A stretch of 6,019 nt of DNA. Source: CAZADH01 sp964483805 (lineage in GTDB: Bacteria > Muiribacteriota > Ozemobacteria > Ozemobacterales > Ozemobacteraceae). The stretch is from contig CAZADH010000341.1 of assembly GCA_964483805.1 (NCBI GenBank), positions 1 through 6,019 on the forward strand. The letters run 5' to 3'. The translations under genes were made by a program, and so were the position numbers. Below the pieces are notes generated by a model. It ran no database searches, had not been told where the DNA came from, and worked only from the letters and a program-made list of their open reading frames with translations. Shown here in pieces: positions 1 through 6,019 of the stretch (position 1 is the stretch's first letter; every line of letters starts with the position of its first letter).

Positions 1-39
1 CGCGAAAACGAGTGACAGATAGCGGGAAGTGTAACGCAT
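1..39 (-). CDS. N-terminal fragment of an unidentified protein, possibly exported
   Basis: Reading leftward from an ATG at 39-37, 13 codons give MRYTSRYLSLVFA before the window ends. An AGGAGG Shine-Dalgarno (complement of 51-56) lies 11 bases before this ATG, which is a long but workable spacing. An in-frame ATG at 72 would add 11 residues but has no good ribosome site, so the start at 39 is preferred. Basic residues followed by a hydrophobic run look like the beginning of a signal peptide or a membrane segment, but too little is visible to name a family. It lies downstream of citC on the same strand, about 89 bases away, so it may be cotranscribed with it. It does not look like the start of CitD, CitE or CitF. 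Confidence 0.5.
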   Translation of the reverse strand, partial: MRYTSRYLSLVFA

Positions 40-50
40 TGCTCTGTTGG

Positions 51-56
51 CCTCCT
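51..56 (-). promoter_or_regulatory. Shine-Dalgarno of the left-edge gene
   Basis: The complement reads AGGAGG and stands 11 bases upstream of the ATG at 39. It is the main reason for believing a gene starts here and for choosing the start at 39 over the one at 72. The rest of the 40-128 gap shows no convincing terminator hairpin or promoter. Confidence 0.5.
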
Positions 57-128
57 GCAATGTTAAATGCATTGAGAACTCAGCGTTAAAGATAACACAG
101 TACAGGGAGGGGTACGCCAGGGCCCATT

Positions 129-1265
129 TCAGTGAGCGCTGCGCGTGGTGCGAATCTTCTCGATGAGCGGGGCGGCGGCCGGCGAGCGCAGAAACTCGCG
201 GGTCGTTGCCGGCAACAGTTGCGCGAGCAGCGACTCGTCGGCAGAACGGATGGCCTCGCGCACCGTGCTGGCCGAAATGGCGCGACCGGGGGCGAACTCA
301 CGACGGGGTACGACGACCAGGGCGAGGCCGTGGTGGGCAAAGACCTCGGTCATGGCAGCGTTGTATTGTGACGTGGTGGCACAATACGGCTCCTCGCCGA
401 CGAAGCGGGTGACGATGCCGAGGTTCGGTGCGAGACAGGTCGCAAAAACCGTGGCATCGAGGCCGGCCTGCACCTTCGCCAGTTCGGCGTCACGCAAAAA
501 ATAGGCGGGGAAGGTCGCGGCGCTGATGATGTACGGGCCGCTGAGAAACACGCGCACGTTGTTCAGGTCGCGCACCCCGGTGGTCACGAGATGTTGTCGC
601 ACCTCGGTCGGGAACAGGCTGCGGTCTTCGGCGAGCACGAACACCAGCAACTCGTCGACCTGCCGCGCGGCGGTCTCGATCAGATACCGGTGGCCGAGGG
701 TGAAGGGGTTGCAGTTGACCACGATGGCCCCGCGGCGCACGCCTGGTTGCGGGCGGCCGATCCGGTCGATGAAGTCGCGCAGATCGGGGGTGCCGAACTC
801 GAGCAGACCCGCCTTGTCCGCGTATCCCGCCAGCCATGAAAAACCGAGCGGGGTGAACAGATCGCGATTGCGTGGTGGTGTAAATACAAAGAAGTGACGT
901 TGTCCATACTCGCCGGCGCGGCGGACGATTTCGGTGATGAGTTTTGCCATCACCCCTTGCCCTTGGGCCGCCGGGTCGACGGCGACCATCTTGATCACCT
1001 CGCCGGCAAGCGTGGCCGTGCCGACCGCCTGATTACCCGTCCAGGCCAGCAGGGTGAAGGATCCGAGCGCACGGAGGCGCGAAGTGGGCGTTTGCTGGCA
1101 TGGAGGGCGGCCCGAAACGGCAGTTTCGGGCAGTGCAAACGACCCGGGGCCGTCGTACGCCAGTCCGTGCAGGTGCAGGAGGCGCTCGAGTTCACGTTTT
1201 GCGCCGTCGGGCAGCGGACCCGAGTGGCATTCGAGGCGGAAATCGTCGGCGTAATCCCAACTCAT
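129..1265 (-). CDS. citC: [citrate (pro-3S)-lyase] ligase (CitC)
   Basis: This 378-residue cytoplasmic enzyme (EC 6.2.1.22) uses ATP and acetate to acetylate the thiol of the prosthetic group on the acyl carrier subunit CitD, which activates citrate lyase. Two family domains are visible. The first is an N-terminal GNAT-like fold (about 20-150) with the acetyl-CoA-loop motif QGQGVM at 101-106. The second is a C-terminal nucleotidyltransferase domain (about 178-365), with NCNPFTLGH at 184-192 holding the TLGH form of the HxGH signature, and ISASTVR at 330-336. Length is close to, and slightly above, that of usual CitC proteins. A polar stretch at about 48-67 before the GNAT core strand looks like an insertion. 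An ATG at 1292 would add nine residues, but the ATG at 1265 has AGGAGG six bases upstream and is chosen. No citD, citE, citF, citX or citG is visible here, so the target subunits must be encoded elsewhere if the enzyme is active. Confidence 0.92.
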   Translation of the reverse strand: MSWDYADDFRLECHSGPLPDGAKRELERLLHLHGLAYDGPGSFALPETAVSGRPPCQQTPTSRLRALGSFTLLAWTGNQAVGTATLAGEVIKMVAVDPAAQGQGVMAKLITEIVRRAGEYGQRHFFVFTPPRNRDLFTPLGFSWLAGYADKAGLLEFGTPDLRDFIDRIGRPQPGVRRGAIVVNCNPFTLGHRYLIETAARQVDELLVFVLAEDRSLFPTEVRQHLVTTGVRDLNNVRVFLSGPYIISAATFPAYFLRDAELAKVQAGLDATVFATCLAPNLGIVTRFVGEEPYCATTSQYNAAMTEVFAHHGLALVVVPRREFAPGRAISASTVREAIRSADESLLAQLLPATTREFLRSPAAAPLIEKIRTTRSAH

Positions 1266-1268
1266 GGT

Positions 1269-1282
1269 GCACCTCCTGGTGC
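1269..1282 (-). promoter_or_regulatory. citC ribosome-binding site inside a small hairpin
   Basis: On the citC strand the sequence is GCACCAGGAGGTGC, a perfect 5-base-pair stem (GCACC/GGTGC) with loop AGGA. The Shine-Dalgarno AGGAGG (complement of 1272-1277) occupies the whole loop and the first two bases of the 3' stem arm. The ATG follows three bases after the hairpin. The Shine-Dalgarno call is firm. The hairpin is visible in the sequence, but whether it controls translation is inference. Confidence 0.6.
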
Positions 1283-1313
1283 GGTCGGCCAACGTCGTGC
1301 ATTGTTGCCGCGC

Positions 1314-1343
1314 TTGTCAGGCGAACGGGGCTTCGATTAGCAT
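1314..1343 (+). promoter_or_regulatory. Candidate promoter for the cyclase operon
   Basis: TTGTCA at 1314-1319 matches five of six -35 consensus bases. TAGCAT at 1338-1343, after an 18-base spacer, matches four of six -10 bases. This would start RNA near 1350 and leave about 50 bases before the GTG at 1400. The match is modest and could be chance, but it sits in the only non-coding space upstream of the operon and abuts the citC -10 on the other strand. Confidence 0.3.
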
Positions 1344-1345
1344 GC

Positions 1346-1351
1346 ATTATA
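1346..1351 (-). promoter_or_regulatory. Candidate -10 element for citC
   Basis: The complement reads TATAAT, a perfect sigma-70-type -10 hexamer in an otherwise GC-rich region. It would give a leader of roughly 75 bases before the citC ATG. No good -35 is present at 15-18 bases: the 17-base position reads GGCGGT. TTGCGC lies 23 bases upstream of the hexamer, which is too far. The promoter may need an activator or may be weak. Confidence 0.4.
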
Positions 1352-1389
1352 CCGTACGCGCGACCCGAACCGCCGCGCAATCTTACCGC

Positions 1390-1395
1390 AGGAGG
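1390..1395 (+). promoter_or_regulatory. Shine-Dalgarno of the diguanylate cyclase gene
   Basis: AGGAGG stands four bases before the GTG at 1400. It decides the start of this gene: the frame is open upstream to an ATG at 1100, but that stretch is antisense to citC. The next in-frame ATG, at 1439, has no ribosome site. Confidence 0.75.
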
Positions 1396-1399
1396 CTCC

Positions 1400-3475
1400 G
1401 TGCCCGCGGAACCGACAATCGATCGCCGCGTCCACTGGATGCACAGCATCAAGGTCAAGACGTGGTTGGGCGTTTTGCTCATTGCCATCGTGCCGCTGGT
1501 GGTGATGAGTTCGCAGGTGTACGGCACCCTCGTCGACATCACGCGCGACCTCGTCATCAAGAACAACCTGCAGGCGTTTCAACGCGTGAAAGCCGAAGTC
1601 GATCGCTATGTCGACACGTACGTCGACCTCGTTCATCTGTTGCAGCGGGATGCCCGCCTTGCCGACCCCACTTCGCTCCAGGCGGCCGCAGCGTTGCGCC
1701 AGATGCAACAAGGGTACGATTTCATCGACCGCCTCGTTCTCGTGGCTTCGGCCGGGATCGTCGCGCCGTTCGATGCCGGCGCGGCATCGGTAACACCGTT
1801 GACGGCAGCGGAACTGCATGCGCTGGGGCAATCCGCGCCGGTGACCTTCGGCACCGGGTTGTTCTACGTTAAGGCCCCGATTGCCGGAGCGACGCCGCCG
1901 GTCGTGGTGTTCGCCGGTGTTTCGTTCATGAAGCTGCGTAAGACCCTAGAGAATATCGCATTGGGCACCTCGTTCCAGTTTTATGTGGTGTCGCGGGACG
2001 GCGCCAATCTTCTGGGCCGGCCCGAGTTCCCGGCCGAACTGGCGCGCCAACTCGTCGGCCGTCCGTCGGGCACCTACGAGGTCCGGCCGCCGGGAGCGCG
2101 CATGCCGACCCAGGTCGCGGTGGTTCTGCCGATTCTGCAATACGGATTGCGCGTGCTCATTTTGCAAGATGCCGACGAAGTGTACGCCGTTCTCTATCGC
2201 ATCAAAGCGAACTCCATCATGGCGATCACGATCATTGCGATTCTCGCGTTTCTGTTGGCGAGTTGGTTCAGCGTGCGCCTGACGCGACCCATCACCGCAA
2301 TCGCCGAGCGGGCGACCGAGATCGCGGCCGGCAACATGCGGGTCAGCGTCAAGGTCGACCGGCACGACGAGATCGGGTTTCTTGCCGGCAGTTTCAACGC
2401 GATGACGGCGCGGGTGCGCAAAAAGGTCTTCGAGTTGTCGGCCCTGTACAAGATTTCCGACATCATCAACCATGCGCCGACCTATCAGAAGGCGCTCGAT
2501 GACACGTTGGCGCACATCGTCACCATCTTTCTGGCGACGCGTGGCTCGATCATGTTGCTGGGCGACAGCGACGATCAGTTGCGGCTCAAGAGCGTGCGCT
2601 TCTTTGGCCAGATCGACGACGAGGCGGCGGCGATCGGACCGATCCAGGAGAAGCTTGCCCTGTTCAGCGGCGAAGGTATTGCCGGTCGCGTGGTGCAGAC
2701 CGGTGAGGCGATTCTTTCGCGCAACTGTCGCGAAGACGAGCGGTTCAAGCCGTACCCAGCCGGCACCGAGGTGGCGCCGCCCAACACGTTGTTGTGCGTG
2801 CCGCTGGTCATCAAGGGGCAACCGTTCGGGGTCATCAATCTGGCCGATCGTGCCGATGCAGCAAGCTTTTCTGAAGACGACCGCGAGTTGTTGATGACCA
2901 TCGCCAACCAACTGGCGATCTCGATCGACAACGCCAAGCTGCATGAGCTGGCGATTACCGACGGCATGACCCAGTTGTTCATTCATCGGTATTTCCAGAT
3001 CAAGCTCGACGACGAGATCAAGCGGGCCCTGCGCTACAAAGAGTTCTTCTCGCTGATTCTGTTTGATATCGATCATTTCAAGAAGTTCAACGACACCTAT
3101 GGCCATCAGCAGGGCGATACGGTTTTGCGCGAGGTGGCCCGCCTGGTCAAAGAGGCGGTGCGCTCGACCGATATCCCCTGTCGCTACGGAGGCGAAGAGT
3201 TTGCCATCATTTTGCCGCACACGACCGCCGAGCAATCGATGATCTTTGCCGAGCGTTTGCGCCAGCGCATCGAGGCGCACCAGTTCCCGGGGCAGAGCGA
3301 GCCTTTGCACGTGACCATCAGTCTTGGTGTCGCCGAGTTCCCCCGGCAGGCGCAAGACAAGGCGCGGGTCATTCGCATCACCGATCTGGCGCTCTACCAC
3401 TGCAAAGCGCGGGGTCGCAACTGCGCGAGCATCTACGACGAGGGCATGGCCCAGAGTGCCGGCATACACGCATGA
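1400..3475 (+). CDS. Membrane diguanylate cyclase, Cache-HAMP-GAF-GGDEF
   Basis: This 691-residue inner-membrane sensor enzyme is predicted to make cyclic di-GMP from two GTP. A first membrane segment (about 20-41) is followed by a periplasmic region of about 230 residues that looks Cache-like. A second membrane segment (about 272-292) leads into a HAMP linker (about 292-345, with RLTRPITAIAERA and DEIGFLAGSFNAM). A GAF domain (about 355-512) follows, then a GGDEF domain (about 518-680). The active-site signature is RYGGEEF (GGEEF at 597-601), and DIDHFKKFNDTYGH precedes it. RSTD at 588-591 is a complete RxxD inhibitory site, so product feedback is expected. There is no EAL or HD-GYP domain. 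The GTG start is set by AGGAGG at 1390. Its stop overlaps the ATG of the solute-binding gene in ATGA, which suggests coupled translation. The Cache call rests on topology and general resemblance, and the ligand is unknown. Confidence 0.93.
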   Translation: MPAEPTIDRRVHWMHSIKVKTWLGVLLIAIVPLVVMSSQVYGTLVDITRDLVIKNNLQAFQRVKAEVDRYVDTYVDLVHLLQRDARLADPTSLQAAAALRQMQQGYDFIDRLVLVASAGIVAPFDAGAASVTPLTAAELHALGQSAPVTFGTGLFYVKAPIAGATPPVVVFAGVSFMKLRKTLENIALGTSFQFYVVSRDGANLLGRPEFPAELARQLVGRPSGTYEVRPPGARMPTQVAVVLPILQYGLRVLILQDADEVYAVLYRIKANSIMAITIIAILAFLLASWFSVRLTRPITAIAERATEIAAGNMRVSVKVDRHDEIGFLAGSFNAMTARVRKKVFELSALYKISDIINHAPTYQKALDDTLAHIVTIFLATRGSIMLLGDSDDQLRLKSVRFFGQIDDEAAAIGPIQEKLALFSGEGIAGRVVQTGEAILSRNCREDERFKPYPAGTEVAPPNTLLCVPLVIKGQPFGVINLADRADAASFSEDDRELLMTIANQLAISIDNAKLHELAITDGMTQLFIHRYFQIKLDDEIKRALRYKEFFSLILFDIDHFKKFNDTYGHQQGDTVLREVARLVKEAVRSTDIPCRYGGEEFAIILPHTTAEQSMIFAERLRQRIEAHQFPGQSEPLHVTISLGVAEFPRQAQDKARVIRITDLALYHCKARGRNCASIYDEGMAQSAGIHA

Positions 3476-4503
3476 ATATATTGCTAACATATTTACTCAA
3501 TATTGCCCGTTCGCTCTGGGGATTCCGCCGGCGTGGCCTGGTTGCCGCCGTCGCTCTCCTCGCTCTCGTCGCCGCGGTTGGCTGGGGCCAGACCGAGGTG
3601 ACCCTGACCCCGGTGAAGCGGTTCATTTCGATCGGCACCGCCAGCATCAACGGCGCGTATTACCCACTGGGAACAGCCCTGGCGCGGTTGTTCAACAGCC
3701 GACTCGACGACATGATCGCCCTGGCCGAGCCCACGAGCGGCTCGGTGACCAACGTCGAGCATCTGCGCCTGGGCGATGTGGCGCTGGCGTTGGTGCAGAG
3801 TGACGTGGCGTTGGCCGGGTTTTACGGCCGCGACGGATTTGGGGGGCGGCCGGTGCCGCGCCTCCGCGTGTTGGCCTCGTTGTATGCCGAGGTCATTCAT
3901 CTCGTGGTGCGGCGCGAGGCGGGGTGTACGGCGGTGGCCGGTCTGCGTGGCCGCCGGGTTGCCCTGGGCGAAGAAGGCAGCGGTACGGCACTCAATGCGC
4001 GCGCCATTCTCGAGGCGGCCGGATTGGCGGAAGGCGATTACGTCGCTCAGTATCTGCCGTTGACCAAAGCCACCGAGGCGTTGCAGCGCGGGGAACTCGA
4101 TGCGGTGTTCTTCACGGGCGGCGTTCCGTGCGACGGCGTGCTGCGCCTGGCCGAAAAGACGGCTGTCACCCTGGTGCCGCTGGGCGATGACGTGGTCGCG
4201 CGGTTGACCGCATCGCAGCCGGCGTGGTTGCGCGAGACGATCCCGCTGGCCACCTACCCGGGGCTGGCGCACGCGGTGCCGACCGTCGGTCTGCGGGCGC
4301 TGTTGCTGGCGACCGACGATCTCGAGGCGCGACGGGTTCAGGCGATGCTCGAGATCCTGTATGGCAACCTCGACTACCTGGGCTCGATGTGTCCGACCGC
4401 GCGCGGAATCACGTTGGCGTCGGCAACCGCAGGCGTCGACGGGACGATGCTCCACCCGGCGGCGCGCGAGTTCTACCAGCAGCGCGGCGTCGCGCTGCCG
4501 TGA
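3472..4503 (+). CDS. TAXI-family TRAP transporter solute-binding protein
   Basis: This 343-residue protein is predicted to bind a small solute, often an organic acid or amino acid in this family, in the periplasm. Family hallmarks are FISIGTASINGAYYPLGTAL (51-70), a SGSVTNVEHLRLGDVALALV stretch followed by QSD (about 89-111), LASLYAEVIHLVVR (134-147), LRGRRVALGEEGSGTALNAR (158-177), the FFTGG segment near 213 and LHPAAREFY near 327-335. Residues 1-39 form an exported leader: an unusual first part (MNILLTYLLNIARSLWGF), then RRRG and a hydrophobic core ending near GWG-Q. There is no lipobox cysteine. The first part could make this an uncleaved anchor. The start lies in ATGA, overlapping the cyclase stop, with no Shine-Dalgarno, so coupled translation is likely. 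No TRAP membrane subunit is next to it; the following gene is pilin-like. That leaves two readings: a transporter part whose permease is elsewhere, or a ligand sensor for the cyclase. Confidence 0.9.
   Translation: MNILLTYLLNIARSLWGFRRRGLVAAVALLALVAAVGWGQTEVTLTPVKRFISIGTASINGAYYPLGTALARLFNSRLDDMIALAEPTSGSVTNVEHLRLGDVALALVQSDVALAGFYGRDGFGGRPVPRLRVLASLYAEVIHLVVRREAGCTAVAGLRGRRVALGEEGSGTALNARAILEAAGLAEGDYVAQYLPLTKATEALQRGELDAVFFTGGVPCDGVLRLAEKTAVTLVPLGDDVVARLTASQPAWLRETIPLATYPGLAHAVPTVGLRALLLATDDLEARRVQAMLEILYGNLDYLGSMCPTARGITLASATAGVDGTMLHPAAREFYQQRGVALP
3475..3504 (+). other. AT-rich patch at the cyclase/binding-protein junction
   Basis: This short AT-dense stretch covers the first ten or so codons of the binding-protein gene and uses ATA, CTA and TTA codons, which are otherwise scarce here. 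It contains the palindrome AATATATT (3475-3482). ATATTG (3478-3483) is complementary to CAATAT (3498-3503) across a 14-base loop. An open, weakly structured start is the simplest explanation. A regulatory site is possible but not shown. Confidence 0.35.
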
Positions 4504-6019
4504 TCCCGGCGGACCGCACCCGCATCCTCGCCAATCATTGCGGCAGTCGGGCGCGGGCTGGGGTTGTGCTCGTTCTCGTGCTGGTGTTTTGCGGCGCGTT
4601 GCTCATTCTCGGTCTGGCGATGCACATGTTGTCGGGTGCCCAGCGCGATACGGTCGCGGCAGCGACCAATGCGCAGGTCGCCCACCTGCTGGCCGACGCG
4701 GGTATCGAATCGGCGCTCGCCACGGTGCGCAGTGCCTTCGCCGACTTGCAGCGAACGGGGCGCGACCGGCTCCAGCAACTCCTCTTGCAACCCGAGCCAC
4801 GCGGCGACCTGTCGTTGATGGGGCTGCTTCCTGACACCTGGAACGCCGAACTCGACACCTACGCGCGGCAGCTCGATCCGACGGCGCGGGTGCGGGTCGA
4901 GGTGTGGTTGCGCGGGTTTGCGCAGACCGAGACGGACCCGACGCGGTGGTGCGATCCGGTGGCCAAGACCGGTTGGTTGAGCATCGAGTCGACCGGTTCC
5001 TACCGCGGGGCGAAACGGACCCTCGCCGTGCGGCGGCAGGTGTGGGTCAGCAGCGTGCTGCCTCCCGTCTATTCCCGCTTCACCCTGCATCTGCGGGAGG
5101 CTGCGAGTGGCACGCCAGGTATTTACAATGTAATACGAAATGATTACCAGGGCAACATCACCGACGGCCCGCGACCCCTGCTTTGTTACCACCACCCGCT
5201 GCCGCCCATGACCGAAGACCCGCCCGATGCCGCCCGTCGGGCCGATGGGGTCGACCACCGGGGATGGGTCTTTCTCGGCGGCGGCCCCGTGCGCCTGCAC
5301 TTGACCTCGGGAACCGGTCGGTTCGGCGAGATGTTCACCCTGTACGACCCGGGTCCGACCGGAGCGAACCCACCCCTCAAGTTCACCACGCCGGTGGCGC
5401 AGTTGCCGCCGGGTTTCAACGGGGGCCGACCCATGCCGCTGGTGCGTGAGGATGCGGCGGCGGGCCGCAGCGAGACGTCGTCATACGTGCTCGGCCACAG
5501 TTGCGTCTACGATGGATTCCACGACAAAAGCGGCCGGCAGGCGACCCGCGCGATGTACGAAGGCGGCATTCTTTCGACCCGCGAGGCCGCTGCATTCGGG
5601 GCGTGTTCGTCGATGCTGCACCTGTTTGGCGACAGTCGGCCCGGCCATCGCTCGGCCACGCGGGTGTTCGGGCAGGTCGAGGCGGCGCTGTTGCGCTTCG
5701 GCCAGGTCGAAGTGACACCGCAGGATCCGACGATTCGCGCGGCCCAGGTCCGGATGCAACCGGCTCCGCTCTACTTGTTGCCATCGATCGCCGAAGGGTC
5801 GTGGACCCCGACCTGGCGGATCGGCGAGACCTACGGCCGGCGCTGGGCCGGGCCGGTGCTCAAGGCGGGGCAGTTGACGACCGGCTTTTCGGAATACAAC
5901 GTATTGATGAGTCGCATTGTGGTCGTGCCGTATCCAACCCTGGCCGGAGCGTTGATCGAGGCGGCGGCCAATGTGCCCGAGCGGCGCTTTCCGCCGGCCA
6001 CCGTGGTGGTGCCGGCCGA
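4500..6019 (+). CDS. Large PilX/GspK-like pilin-related protein, 3' end outside window
   Basis: The frame is open from a GTG at 4500 to the end, giving 506 residues with no stop. The N-terminus has the form of a minor-pilin or GspK-type signal. A basic, polar lead ends in SRARAG (16-21), followed by a hydrophobic helix VVLVLVLVF...LLILGLAM (22-41). A polar helix then resembles the PilX N-terminal region (SGAQRDTVAAATNAQVAHLLADAGIESAL, in part 45-73). Cleavage after Gly21 would leave Leu, not Glu, at mature position 5, as in GspK-like proteins. The rest is a mixed, beta-rich-looking domain with scattered cysteines that I do not recognise. The size is well above that of a normal minor pilin. 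The start overlaps the binding-protein stop in GTGA and has no Shine-Dalgarno, so it is probably coupled. It is predicted to be a surface or pilus-tip component, or a pseudopilin. The N-terminal class is moderately sure; the function is not. Confidence 0.8.
   Translation, partial: MIPADRTRILANHCGSRARAGVVLVLVLVFCGALLILGLAMHMLSGAQRDTVAAATNAQVAHLLADAGIESALATVRSAFADLQRTGRDRLQQLLLQPEPRGDLSLMGLLPDTWNAELDTYARQLDPTARVRVEVWLRGFAQTETDPTRWCDPVAKTGWLSIESTGSYRGAKRTLAVRRQVWVSSVLPPVYSRFTLHLREAASGTPGIYNVIRNDYQGNITDGPRPLLCYHHPLPPMTEDPPDAARRADGVDHRGWVFLGGGPVRLHLTSGTGRFGEMFTLYDPGPTGANPPLKFTTPVAQLPPGFNGGRPMPLVREDAAAGRSETSSYVLGHSCVYDGFHDKSGRQATRAMYEGGILSTREAAAFGACSSMLHLFGDSRPGHRSATRVFGQVEAALLRFGQVEVTPQDPTIRAAQVRMQPAPLYLLPSIAEGSWTPTWRIGETYGRRWAGPVLKAGQLTTGFSEYNVLMSRIVVVPYPTLAGALIEAAANVPERRFPPATVVVPA
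5119..5136 (+). repeat. Imperfect AT-rich inverted repeat inside the pilin-like gene
   Basis: TACAATGTA (5124-5132) is a palindrome around a central A. It is flanked by GTAT (5119-5122) and ATAC (5133-5136), which pair with one unmatched T at 5123. It encodes the GIYNVI region with codons such as ATA, which is rare elsewhere here. It resembles an operator half-site pair in form, but its place inside a gene argues for chance. Confidence 0.25.

Noticed and set aside
1375..1380. TTGCGC on the minus strand as a -35 for citC
   Set aside because: The spacer to TATAAT is 23 bases, well outside the usual 15-19.
1100..1399. In-frame upstream extension of the cyclase to an ATG at 1100
   Set aside because: It runs antisense through citC, gives an Arg-rich nonsense-like sequence, and AGGAGG before the GTG at 1400 fits far better.
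1946..3490. Long open frame of 514 codons on the minus strand
   Set aside because: It lies fully opposite the well-supported cyclase gene, its translation shows no family motif, and long antisense frames are expected in GC-rich DNA.
3480..3505. AT-rich patch as an internal promoter
   Set aside because: No pair of hexamers with sensible spacing stands out, and it lies within the start of a coupled coding region.
3493..4455. Open frame of 320 codons on the minus strand
   Set aside because: It is antisense to the TAXI gene, with a low-complexity, Arg/Gln/His-rich translation and no recognisable domain.
4361..4834. Plus-strand open frames across the TAXI/pilin junction, such as 157 codons from 4361
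   Set aside because: They are out of frame with both real genes, with Arg/Ser/Ala-rich translations. The GTG-started frame at 4500 has the hydrophobic pilin-like helix and runs to the window end.
4473..5300. Open frame of 275 codons on the minus strand
   Set aside because: It is antisense to the pilin-like gene, with a Pro/Arg/His-rich translation and no ribosome site or domain to support it.

Overview
This is a GC-rich window from a Gram-negative-type bacterium. The evidence for that type is a periplasmic TAXI solute-binding protein, a membrane diguanylate cyclase with an outward-facing sensor domain, and a pilin-like protein. I could not place the organism further. The DGMTxLFxHRYF start of the GGDEF domain is the sort seen in Deltaproteobacteria-like and other environmental lineages, but this is only a hint. 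I see no RNA genes, CRISPR array, insertion sequence or long repeat. No stretch over 300 bases lacks a gene.

Layout. On the minus strand, bases 1-39 hold the first 13 codons of a gene that leaves the window at its left edge. Bases 129-1265 (minus) encode a complete [citrate (pro-3S)-lyase] ligase, CitC. A 134-base intergenic region (1266-1399) carries divergent start signals: a perfect TATAAT facing citC, a weaker TTGTCA/TAGCAT pair facing right, and a strong Shine-Dalgarno sequence on each side.

On the plus strand, three genes follow with 4-base start/stop overlaps. They are a Cache-HAMP-GAF-GGDEF diguanylate cyclase (1400-3475, GTG start), a TAXI-family TRAP solute-binding protein (3472-4503), and a large protein with a PilX/GspK-like N-terminus (4500 to beyond 6019, GTG start). 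The third reading frame stays open to the window end.

How the genes may work together. The two overlaps (ATGA, GTGA) and the absence of a Shine-Dalgarno at the second and third starts imply one translationally coupled operon. No TRAP permease lies between the binding protein and its neighbours. The binding protein may therefore be a periplasmic ligand sensor for the cyclase, as the binding protein NspS is for the GGDEF-EAL protein MbaA in Vibrio cholerae. Cyclic di-GMP made by the cyclase could then act on pili or surface secretion, with the third gene as a structural part. This is an inference from gene order. The citC gene is transcribed away from the operon and has no citrate lyase subunit genes beside it here.
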